This document shows positions 36,109-47,301 of a stretch of 64,000 nt of DNA, one piece after another. Below the pieces are notes generated by a model. That model saw only the letters and a list, made by a program, of their open reading frames with translations, ran no database searches and had not been told where the DNA came from. How positions within the stretch are numbered: the stretch's first letter is position 1; every line of letters begins with the position of its first letter. Both the position numbers and the translations under genes were made by a program. Origin of the DNA: Ampullaceana balthica. Its lineage: Eukaryota; Mollusca; Gastropoda; Lymnaeidae. The stretch spans positions 964,566-1,028,565 of the forward strand of contig CALYLW010000013.1 in assembly GCA_944989445.1 (NCBI GenBank). The letters are read 5' to 3'.

Positions 36109-36326
36109 GGGGCCGTCCATAAATGACGCCACGCGATTTTGGCCGATTTTTTACCCCCTCCCCCCTCGTCACAAAAGGTCAGACCCCCCCCCTCTAAAAA
36201 TACGTCACAAAGCTTTGAACCCCCCCCCCTAAAAAAACACTTTATTTTCTATTTGAAAATAATTATGTTTCAAATCACTTTTGTTGTCATTAAGTATTTA
36301 TTATTTATTTAGTGAAGGTCTACATT
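36109..36326. mobile_element. MITE family M1 (GGGGCCGTCC ends), left part of copy 1
   Basis: Starts GGGGCCGTCCATAAATGACG after a TA in the last unit of array T and matches 42388-42600 (CGCCACGC, GGCCGATTTTTTACCCCCTC, TGTTTCAAATCAC). The right end is absent; at 36327 it is interrupted by a hAT-type terminus. Confidence 0.85.
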
Positions 36327-36346
36327 CAGGGCCGGATTTCCGCCTA

Positions 36347-36620
36347 GGGGCCGTCCATTAAGTACGTCACGCTCCAGAGGGGGGAGGAGGTGTGTGGAAG
36401 TGTGACAGTTTGTGACAGGGGGAGGGGGGTCCGGCAATGTGTGACGTCACGCTGTTGTATATTAAATTTTAATTATTTTGTTAACAAAAAACAACATTTT
36501 TGTTCGAAAGTGTGACGTACTTTGGGGGGGGGGTCCAAGATGTGTGACAGTTTGTAACAGGGGGGGAGGGGGAGTTAAAAATCGTCAAAAATAGCATGAC
36601 GTACTTTATGGACGGCCCCC
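36347..36620. mobile_element. MITE family M1, complete copy 2 (274 bp)
   Basis: Left end GGGGCCGTCCATTAAGTACG, right end GTACTTTATGGACGGCCCCC, near-perfect inverted repeats of about 27 bp. Flanked by TA (CTAG on both sides). It interrupts the hAT terminus: removing it rejoins GATTTCCGCCTAG with TCCTACAAGG. Confidence 0.9.
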
Positions 36621-37148
36621 TAGTCCTACAAGGCCCCGGCCAATCTTTACATAAGCTCAAAAAGATTTACTATAACCAAGAGAAAAAATCTTGAATTTAA
36701 AACATTTGAGGAAAACCGAAATTGTCTTAAATAAATTTACAACTAAATAACAAATTGAAACATTAAAAAAATATATTATTCCGAATAATAAAATAAAGTT
36801 CTATTGTTTAATGACCCTCTCTTTAATATTCGTAATAGAAATATCGATATTACGATGTCTGACTTCAATAAAAAATCTAAGCGTTTTTCAGAAAAGAAAC
36901 GGAATAAATAAACAAAATCGAAAAAGAAAAAGTGCTTCTTCGTAATGTATCTAAATTAAACGCATTTTTTGTCTAGACCTACTTCTGGCTCTAGTCATAG
37001 TACTTCATGTAGTAGTACTAGTGCATTAGCCAGTGGCAGTTGCAGCGATGCTGCGAATGACCGTCAGCAGGCAACTCCAACAAACGTGTCTGACTCCAAC
37101 TAGCTAAAAAGTACCTGAAAATATTATTTCTGAAAAACCCGTAACAGC

Positions 37149-37378
37149 CAGTGGTGTAGTGGAGGGTGGGCGCAGGAGGGCTTTACCCTCCCACCTTTTT
37201 GACAGGGAGGGCGCGCCCACCCTGCATGGAGGACATGCAATTTCAATTAACTTCAATTTGACTTTTGAGACTGTGTTAGTTGTAGAACTTGTACCTTTGA
37301 GAAAAATACGCCGCGTGAAAAATTTGAAGAAAAAAAAACGAGGGCCCTCTCACGTCTTTTTTTAGGACTACACCCCTG
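37149..37378. mobile_element. hAT MITE (230 bp) with perfect 8-bp target duplication
   Basis: The ends are CAGTGGTGTAG and CTACACCCCTG. The flanks are identical, GTAACAGC at 37141-37148 and 37379-37386, the 8-bp duplication of hAT elements. Inserted in the older hAT remnant. No coding capacity. Confidence 0.93.
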
Positions 37379-38130
37379 GTAACAGCTACAAAAAAAAAGA
37401 TTATTTACAAAATCCTGAATATATTTCTTCTTTAAGTGACGATCCTGATGAGTGGATGCTAGACGAAGTTACATTGGAGTGCCTTGTTCAAAATGGCATG
37501 AAACAAAATATTGATGCCGACTTTTCTTTTCCTAGGCGTCAATACACAGATAAAACCAGGTACTTTTTAGCCAAACATTAAGAAATGGTGAAAAGGACCT
37601 TGACCTTGGTTCATATTTTCAAAGATGTTAAGGAAATTGGGGTCACTAGCTAATGAAGTGTTCAACGACTGTAAAACCACAGTTCAAAGAATGAAGGAAC
37701 ATGAGAATTCGGAAGGACACAGGTCAGCATTTGCGACACTATCTAGGAAGAACGATGGCGGTAGAGTTGACAAGAGTCTTGTTCTTCAGACAGAAGAAGA
37801 AATAAAATACTGGCATGAGGTTTCGAGGCGCATTGTGGCTGTTGTGAGTTCACTTTCTGCACGCGGATTACCGTTTAGGTTTCCATGATAGATTTGGATT
37901 TAAAATTTAAAAAAACACTGAGAACTATGTTATGACTTATGACCAAGAACTTTTGGTGAAGTTCGATCCTTTTCTGGACGTACACATAAAACGCCATGGA
38001 AACAAAGGAAGTGGCACAACATCTTATCTGTCGTCAAAAATATGGGATGAAATGATCAATATAATGGCAGAAAAGGTAATAAATACAATCATGACTGAGA
38101 TCAAACTTGCCAAAAAATTATCTATCGCTG

Positions 38131-39325
38131 ATATATCTCTGTAAGACCACCTAGATATATCTCTGTAAGACCACCTAGATATATCTCTGTAAGACCACCT
38201 AGATATATCTCTGTAAGACCACCTAGATATATCTCTGTAAGACCACCTAGATATATCTCTGTAAGACCAGCTAGATATATCTCTGTAAGACCACCTAGAT
38301 ATATCTCTGTAAGACCAGCTAGATATATCTCTGTAAGACCACCTAGATATATCTCTGTAAGACCACCTAGATATATCTCTGTAAGACCAGCTAGATATAT
38401 CTCTGTAAGACCACCTAGATATATCTCTGTAAGACCACCTAGATATATCTCTGTAAGACCACCTAGATATATCTCTGTAAGACCACCTAGATATATCTCT
38501 GTAAGACCACCTAGATTAGTCTCTGTAAGACCACCTAGATTAGTCTCTGTAAGACCACCAAGATTTGTCTCTGTAAGACCACCTAGATATATCTCTGTAA
38601 GACCACCTAGATATATCTCTGTAAGACCACCTAGATATATCTCTGTAAGACCACCTAGATATATCTCTGTAAGACCACCTAGATATATCTCTGTAAGACC
38701 ACCTAGATATATCTCTGTAAGACCAGCTAGATATATCTCTGTAAGACCACCTAGATATATCTCTGTAAGACCACCTAGATATATCTCTGTAAGACCACCT
38801 AGATATATCTCTGTAAGACCACCTAGATATATCTCTGTAAGACCACCTAGATTAGTCTCTGTAAGACCACCTAGATATATCTCTGTAAGACCACCTAGAT
38901 TAGTCTCTGTAAGACCACCTAGATTAGTCTCTGTAAGACCACCAAGATTTGTCTCTGTAAGACCACCTAGATATATCTCTGTAAGACCACCTAGATATAT
39001 CTCTGTAAGACCACCTAGATGTATCTCTGTAAGACCACCTAGATGTATCTCTGTAAGACCAGCTAGATATATCTCTGTAAGACCACCTAGATATATCTCT
39101 GTAAGACCACCTAGATTAGTCTCTGTAAGACCACCTAGATATATATCTGTAAGACCACCTAGATATATCTCTGTAAGACCACCTAGATATATCTCTGTAA
39201 GACCACCTAGATATATCTCTGTAAGACCACCTAGATTAGTCTCTGTAAGACCACCAAGATTTGTCTCTGTAAGACCACCTAGATTTGTCTCTGTAAGACC
39301 ACCTAGATTTGTCTCTGTAAGACCC
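38131..39325. repeat. 24-bp minisatellite array T (right block), about 50 units
   Basis: Same unit and orientation as 35190-36106. It additionally has TTAGTCTC and TTTGTCTC variant units that the left block lacks, occurring in recurring trios (TTAGTCTC, TTAGTCTC, AAGATTTG), a sign of higher-order duplication. Confidence 0.97.
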
Positions 39326-39582
39326 TCTAAGTACACGTCACTGATGATAATCTTCTCTGATTGATACTTTCAATAACTCGTTATCGGAAAATCAATACGC
39401 CACTCAGATATTATATTGATTTTTTCATTTAATTGGTCGGCCTACTTCTCACTTTTTAACTTTGTACAGGGCCACCGCCCACACAAATCGACGGGAATCA
39501 TAGTTCAATAATCGATAGTGTGTGTCCTTGAGATCATTATAGAAATTCACTTCTTGTTGGTGCTAGAACGGTGAAAGGAAAC

Positions 39583-39697
39583 GTCACAGCTGACTGACTT
39601 AGTCAATATGTACCGTTAAATTTTCAGCAAGTGACTGACTTAGTCAATATGTACCGTTAAATTTTCAGCAAATGACTGACTTAGTCAATATGTACCG
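39583..39697. repeat. 41-bp tandem repeat, about 3 units
   Basis: Units contain GTGACTGACTTAGTCAATAT followed by GTACCGTTAAATTTTCAGCAA. A 27-bp repeat (GTGGACAACCACCTCATGGA) follows at 39709-39790. Confidence 0.92.
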
Positions 39698-39822
39698 TAC
39701 ATAGTGAACAACCACCTCAGGGAACAGAGTGGACAACCACCTCATGGAAGACAGAGTGGACAACCACCTCATGGAAGACAGAGTGGACAACCTCTGTTTG
39801 CATAGTTCTACACTTTCATCTG

Positions 39823-40497
39823 GCCATGGATGTCACTGTCATGTGTCCAAGGATTTCAATGTCACCTGGCCATGGATGTCACTGTCATGTGTCCAATGAT
39901 TTCAATGTCACCTGGCCATTGATGTCACTGTCACCTGGCCATGGATCATGGATGTCACTGTCACATGGCCATGGATGCCAATGTCACCTGGCCATGGATG
40001 TCACTGTCACCTGGCCATGGATGTCACTGTCACCTGGCCATGGATGTCACTGTCATCTGGCCATGGATGTCACTGTCACCTGGCCATGGATGTCACTGTC
40101 ATGTGTCCAAGGATTTCAATGTCACCTGGCCATGGGTGTCACTGTCACCTGGCCATGGATGTCACTGTCACCTGGCCATGGATGTCACTGTCACCTGGCC
40201 ATGGATGTCACTGTCACCTGGCCATGGATCATGGATGTCACTGTCACCTGGTCATGGATGTCACTGTCACCTGGCCATGGATCATGGATGTTACTTTCAC
40301 ATGGCCATGGATGTCACTGTCACCTGGCCATGGATGTCACTGTCACCTGGCCATGGATATCACTGTCACCTGGCCATGGATGTCACTGTCACCTGGCCAT
40401 GGATGCAAATGTCACCTGGCCATGGATGTCACTTTCACCTGGCCATGGATGTCACTTTCACCTGGCCATGGATGTCACTGTCACCTGGCCATGGACC
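39823..40497. repeat. 23-bp minisatellite, about 29 units
   Basis: Units CCATGGATGTCACTGTCACC plus TGG. The period is not a multiple of three and the unit lacks stop codons, so all three forward frames are open across the array. Confidence 0.97.
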
Positions 40498-41472
40498 TGA
40501 TCCTAACATACAGTAACCTGCCCGCCCAGAGTCTATAGACATTAATCAAAACGCCATGATACACTGTCCTTTAAACCTGCTTACAATGATGAGAACATGC
40601 GAGTTCCACAACATGACTTCTGTCTAGAATAAGACTCAAGACAGGCAGACAATGTCTGCTGATAACAACGTCACCACTCTCATTGATAACAAACTCATTT
40701 CAGTGAAGTACCCGAGTCACAGAGAAGGTTATAACATGGCATTTAAAACATGAAGACAAGTGGACAAAACATTGGCCAATTACTTAAATCATAATTATCG
40801 TCAAACCTTATTTAGTTCTGAACACAATGCACAATTTATGACCTATTCATAAAAATTGTTTCATTTTCTAACAATTGTAACTTGACACATGCTGACAACT
40901 CAAACACTAACCCGTCGTTTGTTCTTCTTGTCCTGGGTCAACTCCTCGTATTTCCAAAACATGTTTCTAAAAGAAAGTCAACTTTCAATAGTCGTGTACC
41001 TCCTTTTAATCTCAATTTCTTTTACCGATAATGGTTTAAGCACCATTTCCACACACACACAAAATCAATGTACGGTACCACCAGCTCAAGGCACGCGTGT
41101 TGATACTGACTACACAGTCAACTAGGCCAACACACAATCACATTCGCTTGTTTTGTTGATTCACTCCATGGTCTAAGTGCTAACTTTCGCGTCCCATTTG
41201 ATAGTAATACGCTTGTCCATGTGTATTAGAAGAAGAATAATCTAGTTTTTAGAGACATTTCAAACATCTGTGAGACAAATGGATGACATCTTGGCAAATG
41301 TGAAAACAACTTACTACAGGAAAAAGTCGCCTGCCGCCCTTACAAATTTTCTACGTCTGGTGTCTCAAATGTAAAGAAAAATGTCAATATCTACTTTTAT
41401 TCAAGACTTCCAATGGCTTAACGCCCCCCAAACACATACACATTATTTTTATATTTTGAAGATCATCTTTTT
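40498..41472. other. Intergenic sequence, nothing recognised
   Basis: No recognised gene, array or mobile element; only short chance frames. Confidence 0.45.
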
Positions 41473-42243
41473 TTTTGGATAAGCGTTGGACGCAATCATC
41501 TTCTGTATAGAAGTAGCGTATGTAAAGATTAGATAAATATTACATTCATGGAAAAGAACTGACCCAAACTAAAGATGCAAAATACTTAGGAGTCATAATA
41601 AATGAGAAATTATCATGGAATCCCCATGTCAATGAAGTTATTAAAAAATCAATCAAAACCTTAGGCTTTATAAAAAGAAACCTTTACAAATATAATAAAG
41701 ATATAAAACTAAAATGATATCTCACTTTGGTGAGACCTGTACTAGAATATGCATCTTCTGTATGGGACCCATCCAACAAAGAAAACATTGATAAACTAGA
41801 ACAAATCCAAAAAAGAGCTGCCAGATTCATTACTGGAGAATATTCAAAACTGACTAGAATAACACCATTAGTTAAATCATTAAACCTTGAAACACTAGAG
41901 GATAGAAGAACCAAGAGTAAAGTAGTAATCATACATAAAGCAATTAAACTCTAATTAAGAAATACAACACAAAGATAACTTAATACAACCCTCAGATAGA
42001 CATAAGAATAAAAACACCTTTCTTATTCCGTTTTGCAAGAACAAACTCATACAAATTTTCGTTCTTCCCGTCCGGAATTCGGGCGTGGAATGGGTTGCCT
42101 GAAGAAACCAGGAAAGCCAACACTTTATCAACATTTAAAACTCTAATAATAATGCAGGACTAAACACAAACCATAGATAAGCGTAGGACGCAATAATCTT
42201 CTGTATAGAAGGAGCGTCTGAAACAGATAAGATAAGATAAGAT
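41473..42243 (+). pseudogene. CR1/jockey-like LINE, 3' end of reverse transcriptase ORF with (GATAA)n tail
   Basis: From 41541 the frame reads KDAKYLGVIINEKLSWNPHV, a TGA at 41715, then LVRPVLEYASSVWDP, LEQIQKRAARFI and a stop at 41952. The end of the ORF continues in another frame as SFFPSGIRAWNGLPEETRKA, stopping at 42161. These are the standard C-terminal blocks of CR1/jockey-type RTs. The 3' tail reads GGATAAGCG or GATAAGCGTAGGACGCAATA, TCTTCTGTATAGAAG and then GATAA repeats. Separate tail-only copies are at 41473-41540, 45636-45690 and 59118-59155. Confidence 0.85.
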
Positions 42244-42387
42244 ACCGTATTTACAAATGTACAGATGATAATAAATGAGAAGAGACTGCAATAGTAATAA
42301 GGTGGGCTGTGAAATATGTAAAACAATAAAACGGAAAATCTTTTAGAAAAACAATTTATAAATTTAAAATTAATGAAAAATCTAATA

Positions 42388-42811
42388 AGGGGCCGTCCAT
42401 AAATGACGCCACGCAATTTCGGCCGATTTTTTACCCCCTCGTCACTCGTCGTCACCAAAAGTTCGACCCCCCCCCCTCCAATATGACGTCACAAAGCTGT
42501 GCGCCCTTCCCCCATAAAGCTGTATTTTCTATTTAAAAATCAGCATGCTTCAAATCACATGTTTTTTGTCATTTAATTATGTATTTAGTCTAAGGCTGCA
42601 CTCCAATATCGTACAAACGCGTGAAGCGATGTAATACGTCATTAAAGAAATGGTAAGCAATCAAATAATTAAGTGGAACTTTTATTTAAACGTGTGCGTT
42701 TCGATTTGACGGCAAAGATCTTAAGCAGCTCCTCCCCCTCGTCACACATCGCCAGAATGTGTGACCCCCCCCTTTTTTTTTACATGCGTGACGTCATTTA
42801 TGGACGGACCC
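42388..42811. mobile_element. MITE family M1, complete copy 3 (424 bp)
   Basis: Left end AGGGGCCGTCCATAAATGAC, right end GACGTCATTTATGGACGGAC followed by CC, TA on both sides (42386-42387, 42812-42813). The internal sequence TTCAAATCAC ... CGTGAAGCGATGTAATACG is the reference for the split copy around 47155-50330. Confidence 0.9.
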
Positions 42812-42813
42812 TA

Positions 42814-43295
42814 ACGTGTTTGCTAGAAGGACCAATTAAACACAAGAATAAAAATATAAATAAACAGATATAGATAAAACGTAGTCTTGGCTGGAGGAAT
42901 GAAGAAGCCCATTAGTTGCTGAGTTCGTATTGGCTTAAGAGTTTTGAATAGAGGACACTTAGTTCCCTGCGATTGGCTGTAAGAATTGTTTGTTTTTTTG
43001 TTGTTGTTTTTTTGGTTTTTTTTTGGGGGGGGGGTAAAAGTGATGGAGAAAATGACAAGCTTGTCACTACATTCGATAAGTGAACGTGTGCAAACCGACA
43101 AGTAAAACCATGGTTGTAGAAACTTGCCAACAGACAAGTAAACCCATGGTTGTGTAAACTGATAAACAGACCTGTAAAACTATTGTTGTAGAACTTTGTT
43201 TGCAAACAGTCGAGTAAAACTATGGTTGTATGCAAAAAGACTGTAAAACTATGGTTGTTGCCCTTTAGTTCAGGCTGTCCATGTATGTTGTTCTA
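42814..43295. other. Spacer with poly-pyrimidine and poly-G tracts
   Basis: A T-rich/G-rich run at 43000-43035 and a loose 40-50 bp repetition of AACCATGGTTGTAGAAAC-like segments at 43080-43255. No gene is seen. Confidence 0.4.
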
Positions 43296-43299
43296 TGTC

Positions 43300-43945
43300 T
43301 TCCTCTGTCTCTCCTGCCAGATATCTTCCTCTGTCTCTCCTGTCAGATATATTCCTCTGTCTCTCCTGCCAGATATCTTCCTCTGTCTCTCCTGCCAGAT
43401 ATCTTCCTCTGTCTCTCCTGCCAGATATCTTCCTCTGTCTCTCCTGCCAGATATCTTCCTCTGTCTCTCCTGCCAGATATCTTCCTCTGTCTCTCCTGCC
43501 AGAAATCTTCTTTTGTCTCTCCTGCCAGATATCTTCCTCTGTCTCTCCTGCCAGATATCTTCCTCTGTCTCTCCTGCCAGATATCTTCCTCTGTCTCTCC
43601 TGCCAGATATCTTCCTCTGTCTCTCCTGCCAGATATCTTCCTCTGTCTCTCCTGCCAGATATCTTCCTCTGTCTCTCCTGTCAGATATCTTCCTCTGTCT
43701 CTCCTGTCAGATATCTTCCTCTGTCTCTCCTGCCAGATATCTTCCTCTGTCTCTCCTGCCAGATATCTTCCTCTGTCTCTCCTGCCAGATATCTTCCTCT
43801 GTCTCTCCTGCCAGATATCTTCCTCTGTCTCTCCTGCCAGATATCTTCCTCTGTCTCTCCTGCCAGATATCTTCCTCTGTCTCTCCTGCCAGATATCTTC
43901 CTCTGTCTCTCCTGCCAGATATCTTCCTCTGTCTCTCCTGCAGAT
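43300..43945 (-). repeat. 26-bp minisatellite derived from a LINE ORF, about 25 units
   Basis: On the minus strand units read GGAAGATATCTGGCAGGAGA plus GACAGA, encoding (K/R)-I-S-G-R-R-D-R-G-R-Y in one frame. The flanking LINE at 43946-44570 ends LALCGKIS exactly where the array begins. The family's next conserved residues, from memory, are of the form GxRxRGRQR. GGAAGATATCTG occurs at both ends of the founding unit, a plausible slippage seed. Confidence 0.93.
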
Positions 43946-44570
43946 ATCTTCCCACATAAAGCAAGTCTTTCTATTCCATTTTTCCTGTAGACGTGTCCTA
44001 AGTATTTCATTTGTCTCTTCAACTCTCTTCTTATAGTTTTGATGAGTGATCTTGTGACACACGTTGTCAGCACCTCACCGTTTGTTTTCTGTTCGGTCCG
44101 TGATATTCTGATCTTCCTTCTTAGAAACCTCATCTCTACTGCCTCAAATCTTTTCCTTGTTTCATTGTCTATTGTCCAACATTCACACCCATATAAAAAC
44201 CAAACTTATCCCTCCAGTGCGTGCATTTTGGTTTCATATTTTGATATTTCTGTTTTTCATAACACTGATTTTCCTGATGAAACAATCTTAAGATATTGCA
44301 AATATTCTCCTAATTTCATTGTTAGATCTGCCATTCTGTGTTATTGTAAAGTCTAGATTTTGAAAAGACTGAGTTGGGGGATGATTTCCCCTTCATAAGA
44401 TAGAGAACATCTTGAAGGTTCTGTTTTCTTAGAGATTACCAATACTTCGGTTTACTGAGCGTTATTCCCTAATGTCGGCTCTCTTCTATATTTAGAACAG
44501 TTTGCATGGCCCTGTATGATTCTGCTAATAATACACTGTCGTCTGCACTTCTGAATTATTTAAATTATTT
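43946..44570 (-). pseudogene. RTE-like LINE reverse transcriptase fragment feeding the 26-bp array
   Basis: Reading the minus strand from about 44560: RSADDSVLLAESYRAMQTVL (the RT active-site ADD is intact), then KTEPSRCSLSYEGEI, FLYGCECWTIDNETRKRFEA, MRFLRRKIRISRTEQKTNGE, TRSLIKTIRRELKRQMKYLG, HVYRKNGIERLALCGKIS. Several stops and frameshifts interrupt it. These are the active site, thumb and C-terminal blocks of an endonuclease/RT LINE. It is truncated at both ends; its 3' side is replaced by the tandem array. Confidence 0.82.
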
Positions 44571-44891
44571 CCTCCAACCTAAATACAACCTCGGTTTTCA
44601 ATACAGGGTTGCCAGATTAGGGTTTTTTAGGACAAATTTGACGATTTTGGCTTTTTTTTTCAGACGTGTAGTTTTAGCATGAAATAAAAATTGGGGGGAT
44701 TTTTTTCGCTCTTTTTTAGCTTTTCTTTTATTAGAAATATTTTAAATTAACATAATTTTAATAATGAAAATGTACAAATTGTAATATTTTTGCGTTTCAC
44801 AGACAAAGCCCAGGCGCCAAAGTGAACATTACAGGTAGCAACAACCTTTCAATAGTCAATAGGCGGGATGGGGGGGGGATGTCTCGTTTAT

Positions 44892-45050
44892 TCCTAAACA
44901 TCTACTAATGGACAACTATTCCTGATCCTCTATTAATGGCCATCTCTCACTTGACATCTACTGATGGACAACTATTCCTGATCCTCTATTAATGGGCATC
45001 TCTCACTTGACATCTACTGATGGACATCTATTCTTGAACAACTACTAATG
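44892..45050. repeat. About 58-bp tandem repeat, 2.5 units
   Basis: Units contain CATCTACTGATGGACAACTA, TTCCTGATCCTCTATTAATG and GGCATCTCTCACTTGA. Confidence 0.88.
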
Positions 45051-45135
45051 GATAGGCTACTATGGGCAACTACAAAAGCCCGATGAATTCAAAACTCTAA
45101 TTTTTTTTTAAACGTAAAAAACAAGTTTTTTACTA

Positions 45136-45600
45136 TAAATCCGTTAAGTACGAGACATAACTAAAAGAATGTTCATTATAATATGCAGTGCAAGACCATA
45201 CAGAAATACACAATTGTAGTTATGTGTCGTAAAACATTATTAATATAATGCGCACCGATCAGCGAATATGTTTATAAAAAGTGTTGTCAATAAAATACGC
45301 ACCTTATTGCGCGACAGGAAAGGTTGTTCAATATAATACGCACCACGACACTGTAGGAAAAAAAATTAACATGTTACATAGAGATAAATAAAGATAATCT
45401 AAAAATTCATTAATTTAATTACGGTACATTCGATTAATCTGTAATTTCGATACATCATTTTTATCATCGGCACGAGTCTGCCTGCAAAATTTCAGCCCGC
45501 TAGCTTACGAGGAAGTGGGTTAAAAATCGATCCAACGTTTTTTCGGCACCGCCCGCCTCAAGCAAGCAAGCACAAACCACGAGTTAATATAAAGGATTTA
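45136..45600. mobile_element. MITE family R3, copy 2 (465 bp), inverted relative to copy 1
   Basis: Ends TAAATCCGTTAA and AATATAAAGGATTTA. The internal sequence is the reverse complement of 26493-26967 throughout (for example GCTAGCTTACGAGGAAGTGG, ACGCACCTTATTGCGCGACA). A related internal piece is also present near 8610-8670. Confidence 0.85.
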
Positions 45601-45689
45601 ATAAAAATGCAAAACTAGACTCATTCCTTGGATACGCGTAGAGCACAATAATCTTCTGTACAGGAGGAACGTATGTAGCCTAATATATA

Positions 45690-45930
45690 AATATAAGATT
45701 TTTTTTGTGTCCCATAGCCTCTTGGTCAAAGGGGGTTCTAATGTTTCCATTAGAACTTTCTCGGGGCTTGGTAGACCTTAGCGGTGCCCATCTCTTCTCC
45801 TGGTCAGCGGAGGACTTTTTAGCGATAGTCATTCATCAACATTTTTTATTGTGGCTTTAACGTGGGCTAGATCCCACGCCCCTCAGCTTGTGAGGCAAAC
45901 GCACTATTGACTTCGCTATCCAGCCGCCAT
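45690..45930 (-). mobile_element. Probable tRNA-derived SINE
   Basis: On the minus strand the head reads GGCGGCTGGATAGCGAAGTC, then a GTTTGCCTCACAAGCTGAGG arm and a B-box-like GGGATCTAGCCC. The body continues to a T-rich run near 45690. Single copy in this window, so the class rests on the tRNA-like head alone. Confidence 0.45.
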
Positions 45931-46454
45931 AATTATAAGAAAGCTCAGATTTTAATTGGGATCTATTTATAATAGTTTAGGCTTCTTGTACAAGCAGCCT
46001 TTAGAAATCAGGACAATAGATTAATTTAAAGGCAGTAGATGCGGCCATTAATCCAGTAGTTGTGCTATTTTTGTCGACATTAAAACCGGCTGTCTCAGTT
46101 CAGCGTGTACTATTAAACTAACAGCTTTTATTCCTACCAATATAACTGTACATAATCAGTGTGTAATCAAAACTGAAAAGTGATTTTTTTCTAAAAGTGC
46201 ATTTACTTGTGCCATAATATGAACGATTCGGTATAAATATGACCATAGCCAGATGATGTGCACATTGCTGTATTCATATGCACATTTATGGTCCGTGTGG
46301 CCCAAAAGATTGGCGACCGCCGATTTAGAATATGGCCGATTTTTTATTAGTTCTGTGTCTCATTAAAAGGATTAGTAATAGTTCTAGCTGTATAATTTAT
46401 AATAAAAATAATACTTTTATTTCAATCCCATTGGCCCCATTCTTTCTGTTGCAC

Positions 46455-46552
46455 CTGGCTGTAAATGCCAGCCACACCTAGACTAGAGTCATCAGTGATC
46501 CAGTCACCCTAGACTAGAGTCATCAGTGATCCAGCCACACCTAGACTAGAGG
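46455..46552. repeat. About 32-bp tandem repeat, 3 units
   Basis: Units contain CCTAGACTAGAGTCATCAGT followed by GATCCAGCCACA. Confidence 0.9.
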
Positions 46553-46558
46553 CACCAG

Positions 46559-46940
46559 CAGTGGCGTAGTTAGCGGGGCAGCGGGACAAATGCCTTGGGC
46601 GGCACTTTGCCAGGGGCGGCAAATTCCTAGTCGTTAATTAGTTTCTTAAACTGAACATTTTAAAAGAAAGAGGAGTTTTTTTAATTGAAATTGAAGATAA
46701 GCCAAATAAAAAATTATTCAAAGAAATAAAGGAACTATCCAAAAGCATTTGAACGTTTTAACTGCCAAAACTTCAAACTCCTTATTGGATATAAATTCTC
46801 ATGATACTAATACCACTGTAATAAAAAAACAGAGGCTTAATTAGTATGAGAACGTGACACTGATGTGGTGATAAATTCATTGATTCTTAAAATTTGACAG
46901 CCGCACCTGTTGTAAAATTGGGGGTGGGGGTGGCAAAGTA
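46559..46940. mobile_element. hAT-like element end, copy 1 (CAGTGGCGTAG terminus)
   Basis: Starts CAGTGGCGTAGTTAGCGGGG, then GGCGGCACTTTGCCAGGGGC and a long AT-rich body (AGAACGTGACACTGATGTGG, TTTGACAGCC). A relative without the first terminus lies at 50331-50655 (GGGGCGGCACTTTATTTTGG, AGAACATGACACTGAAGTGC). No right terminus or intact ORF. Confidence 0.65.
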
Positions 46941-47154
46941 AAAAAAATGATTTTTAAAAACCACGTTTTTATAAGCGGACTAAAAAGAAGCAAATATATT
47001 TTTATCACAGAATTGTGTAGGAAAAATCTTTTTCTGGATTGATAAAAATTTCAAACTTATATGCTCAAGTACTATGATGTAATATGACTAAAAACGTGGG
47101 GCGGGCGCTTCTCAGGCTTAACTGATTCAATTCACTCATTTTATTACTGTCATT
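46941..47154. mobile_element. Foldback family R2, half copy
   Basis: GATTTTTAAAAACCACGTTT and AAAACGTGGGGCGGGCGCTT match the left arm of 8068-8190, with an internal insertion of about 45 bp. No right arm follows. Confidence 0.75.
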
Positions 47155-47301
47155 TGTAAACCCTAATCATTTTAGCCAAACGCATCAAAAGCGCCCCCCC
47201 CCCAAAAAAAATATTTTTTTTTAAATAATAATAAAAATTTTAACAAACAAACAAAAAACCCACCTTATTTTCCATTTAAAAATGAGTATGTTTCAAATCA
47301 C

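Larger units (their letters stand above)
36327..38129 (+). pseudogene. hAT transposon remnant with ZMYM1-like transposase fragments
   Basis: The left end reads CAGGGCCGGATTTCCGCC, a hAT-style CAGGG terminus. From about 37430 broken frames read ADFSFPRRQYTDKTRYF, TTVQRMKEHENSEGHRSAF and, at 37932-38144, KFDPFLDVHIKRHGNKGSG, TTSYLSSKIWDEMINIMAEK and IKLAKKLSI. That order and wording fit the TTF-type zinc finger/ZMYM1-like hAT transposases. Stops and frameshifts make it nonfunctional. It is cut off at 38130 exactly where the 24-bp array resumes, so the catalytic half is gone. Two MITEs are nested inside. Confidence 0.8.

Noticed and set aside
35165..36172. 335-aa and 404-aa minus-strand GLTEIYLG repeat proteins in the 24-bp arrays
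   Set aside because: The 24-bp period keeps the frame open by arithmetic; there is no start context, no splice context, and the repeat continues into transposon sequence.
39826..40538. Three overlapping 190-224 aa frames in the 23-bp array
   Set aside because: All three frames are open because the unit has no stop in any frame; real coding sequence would not show that.
43222..44036. Leu/Ser-rich 231-251 aa frames on the plus strand of the 26-bp array
   Set aside because: Repeat artefacts opposite the LINE-derived strand.
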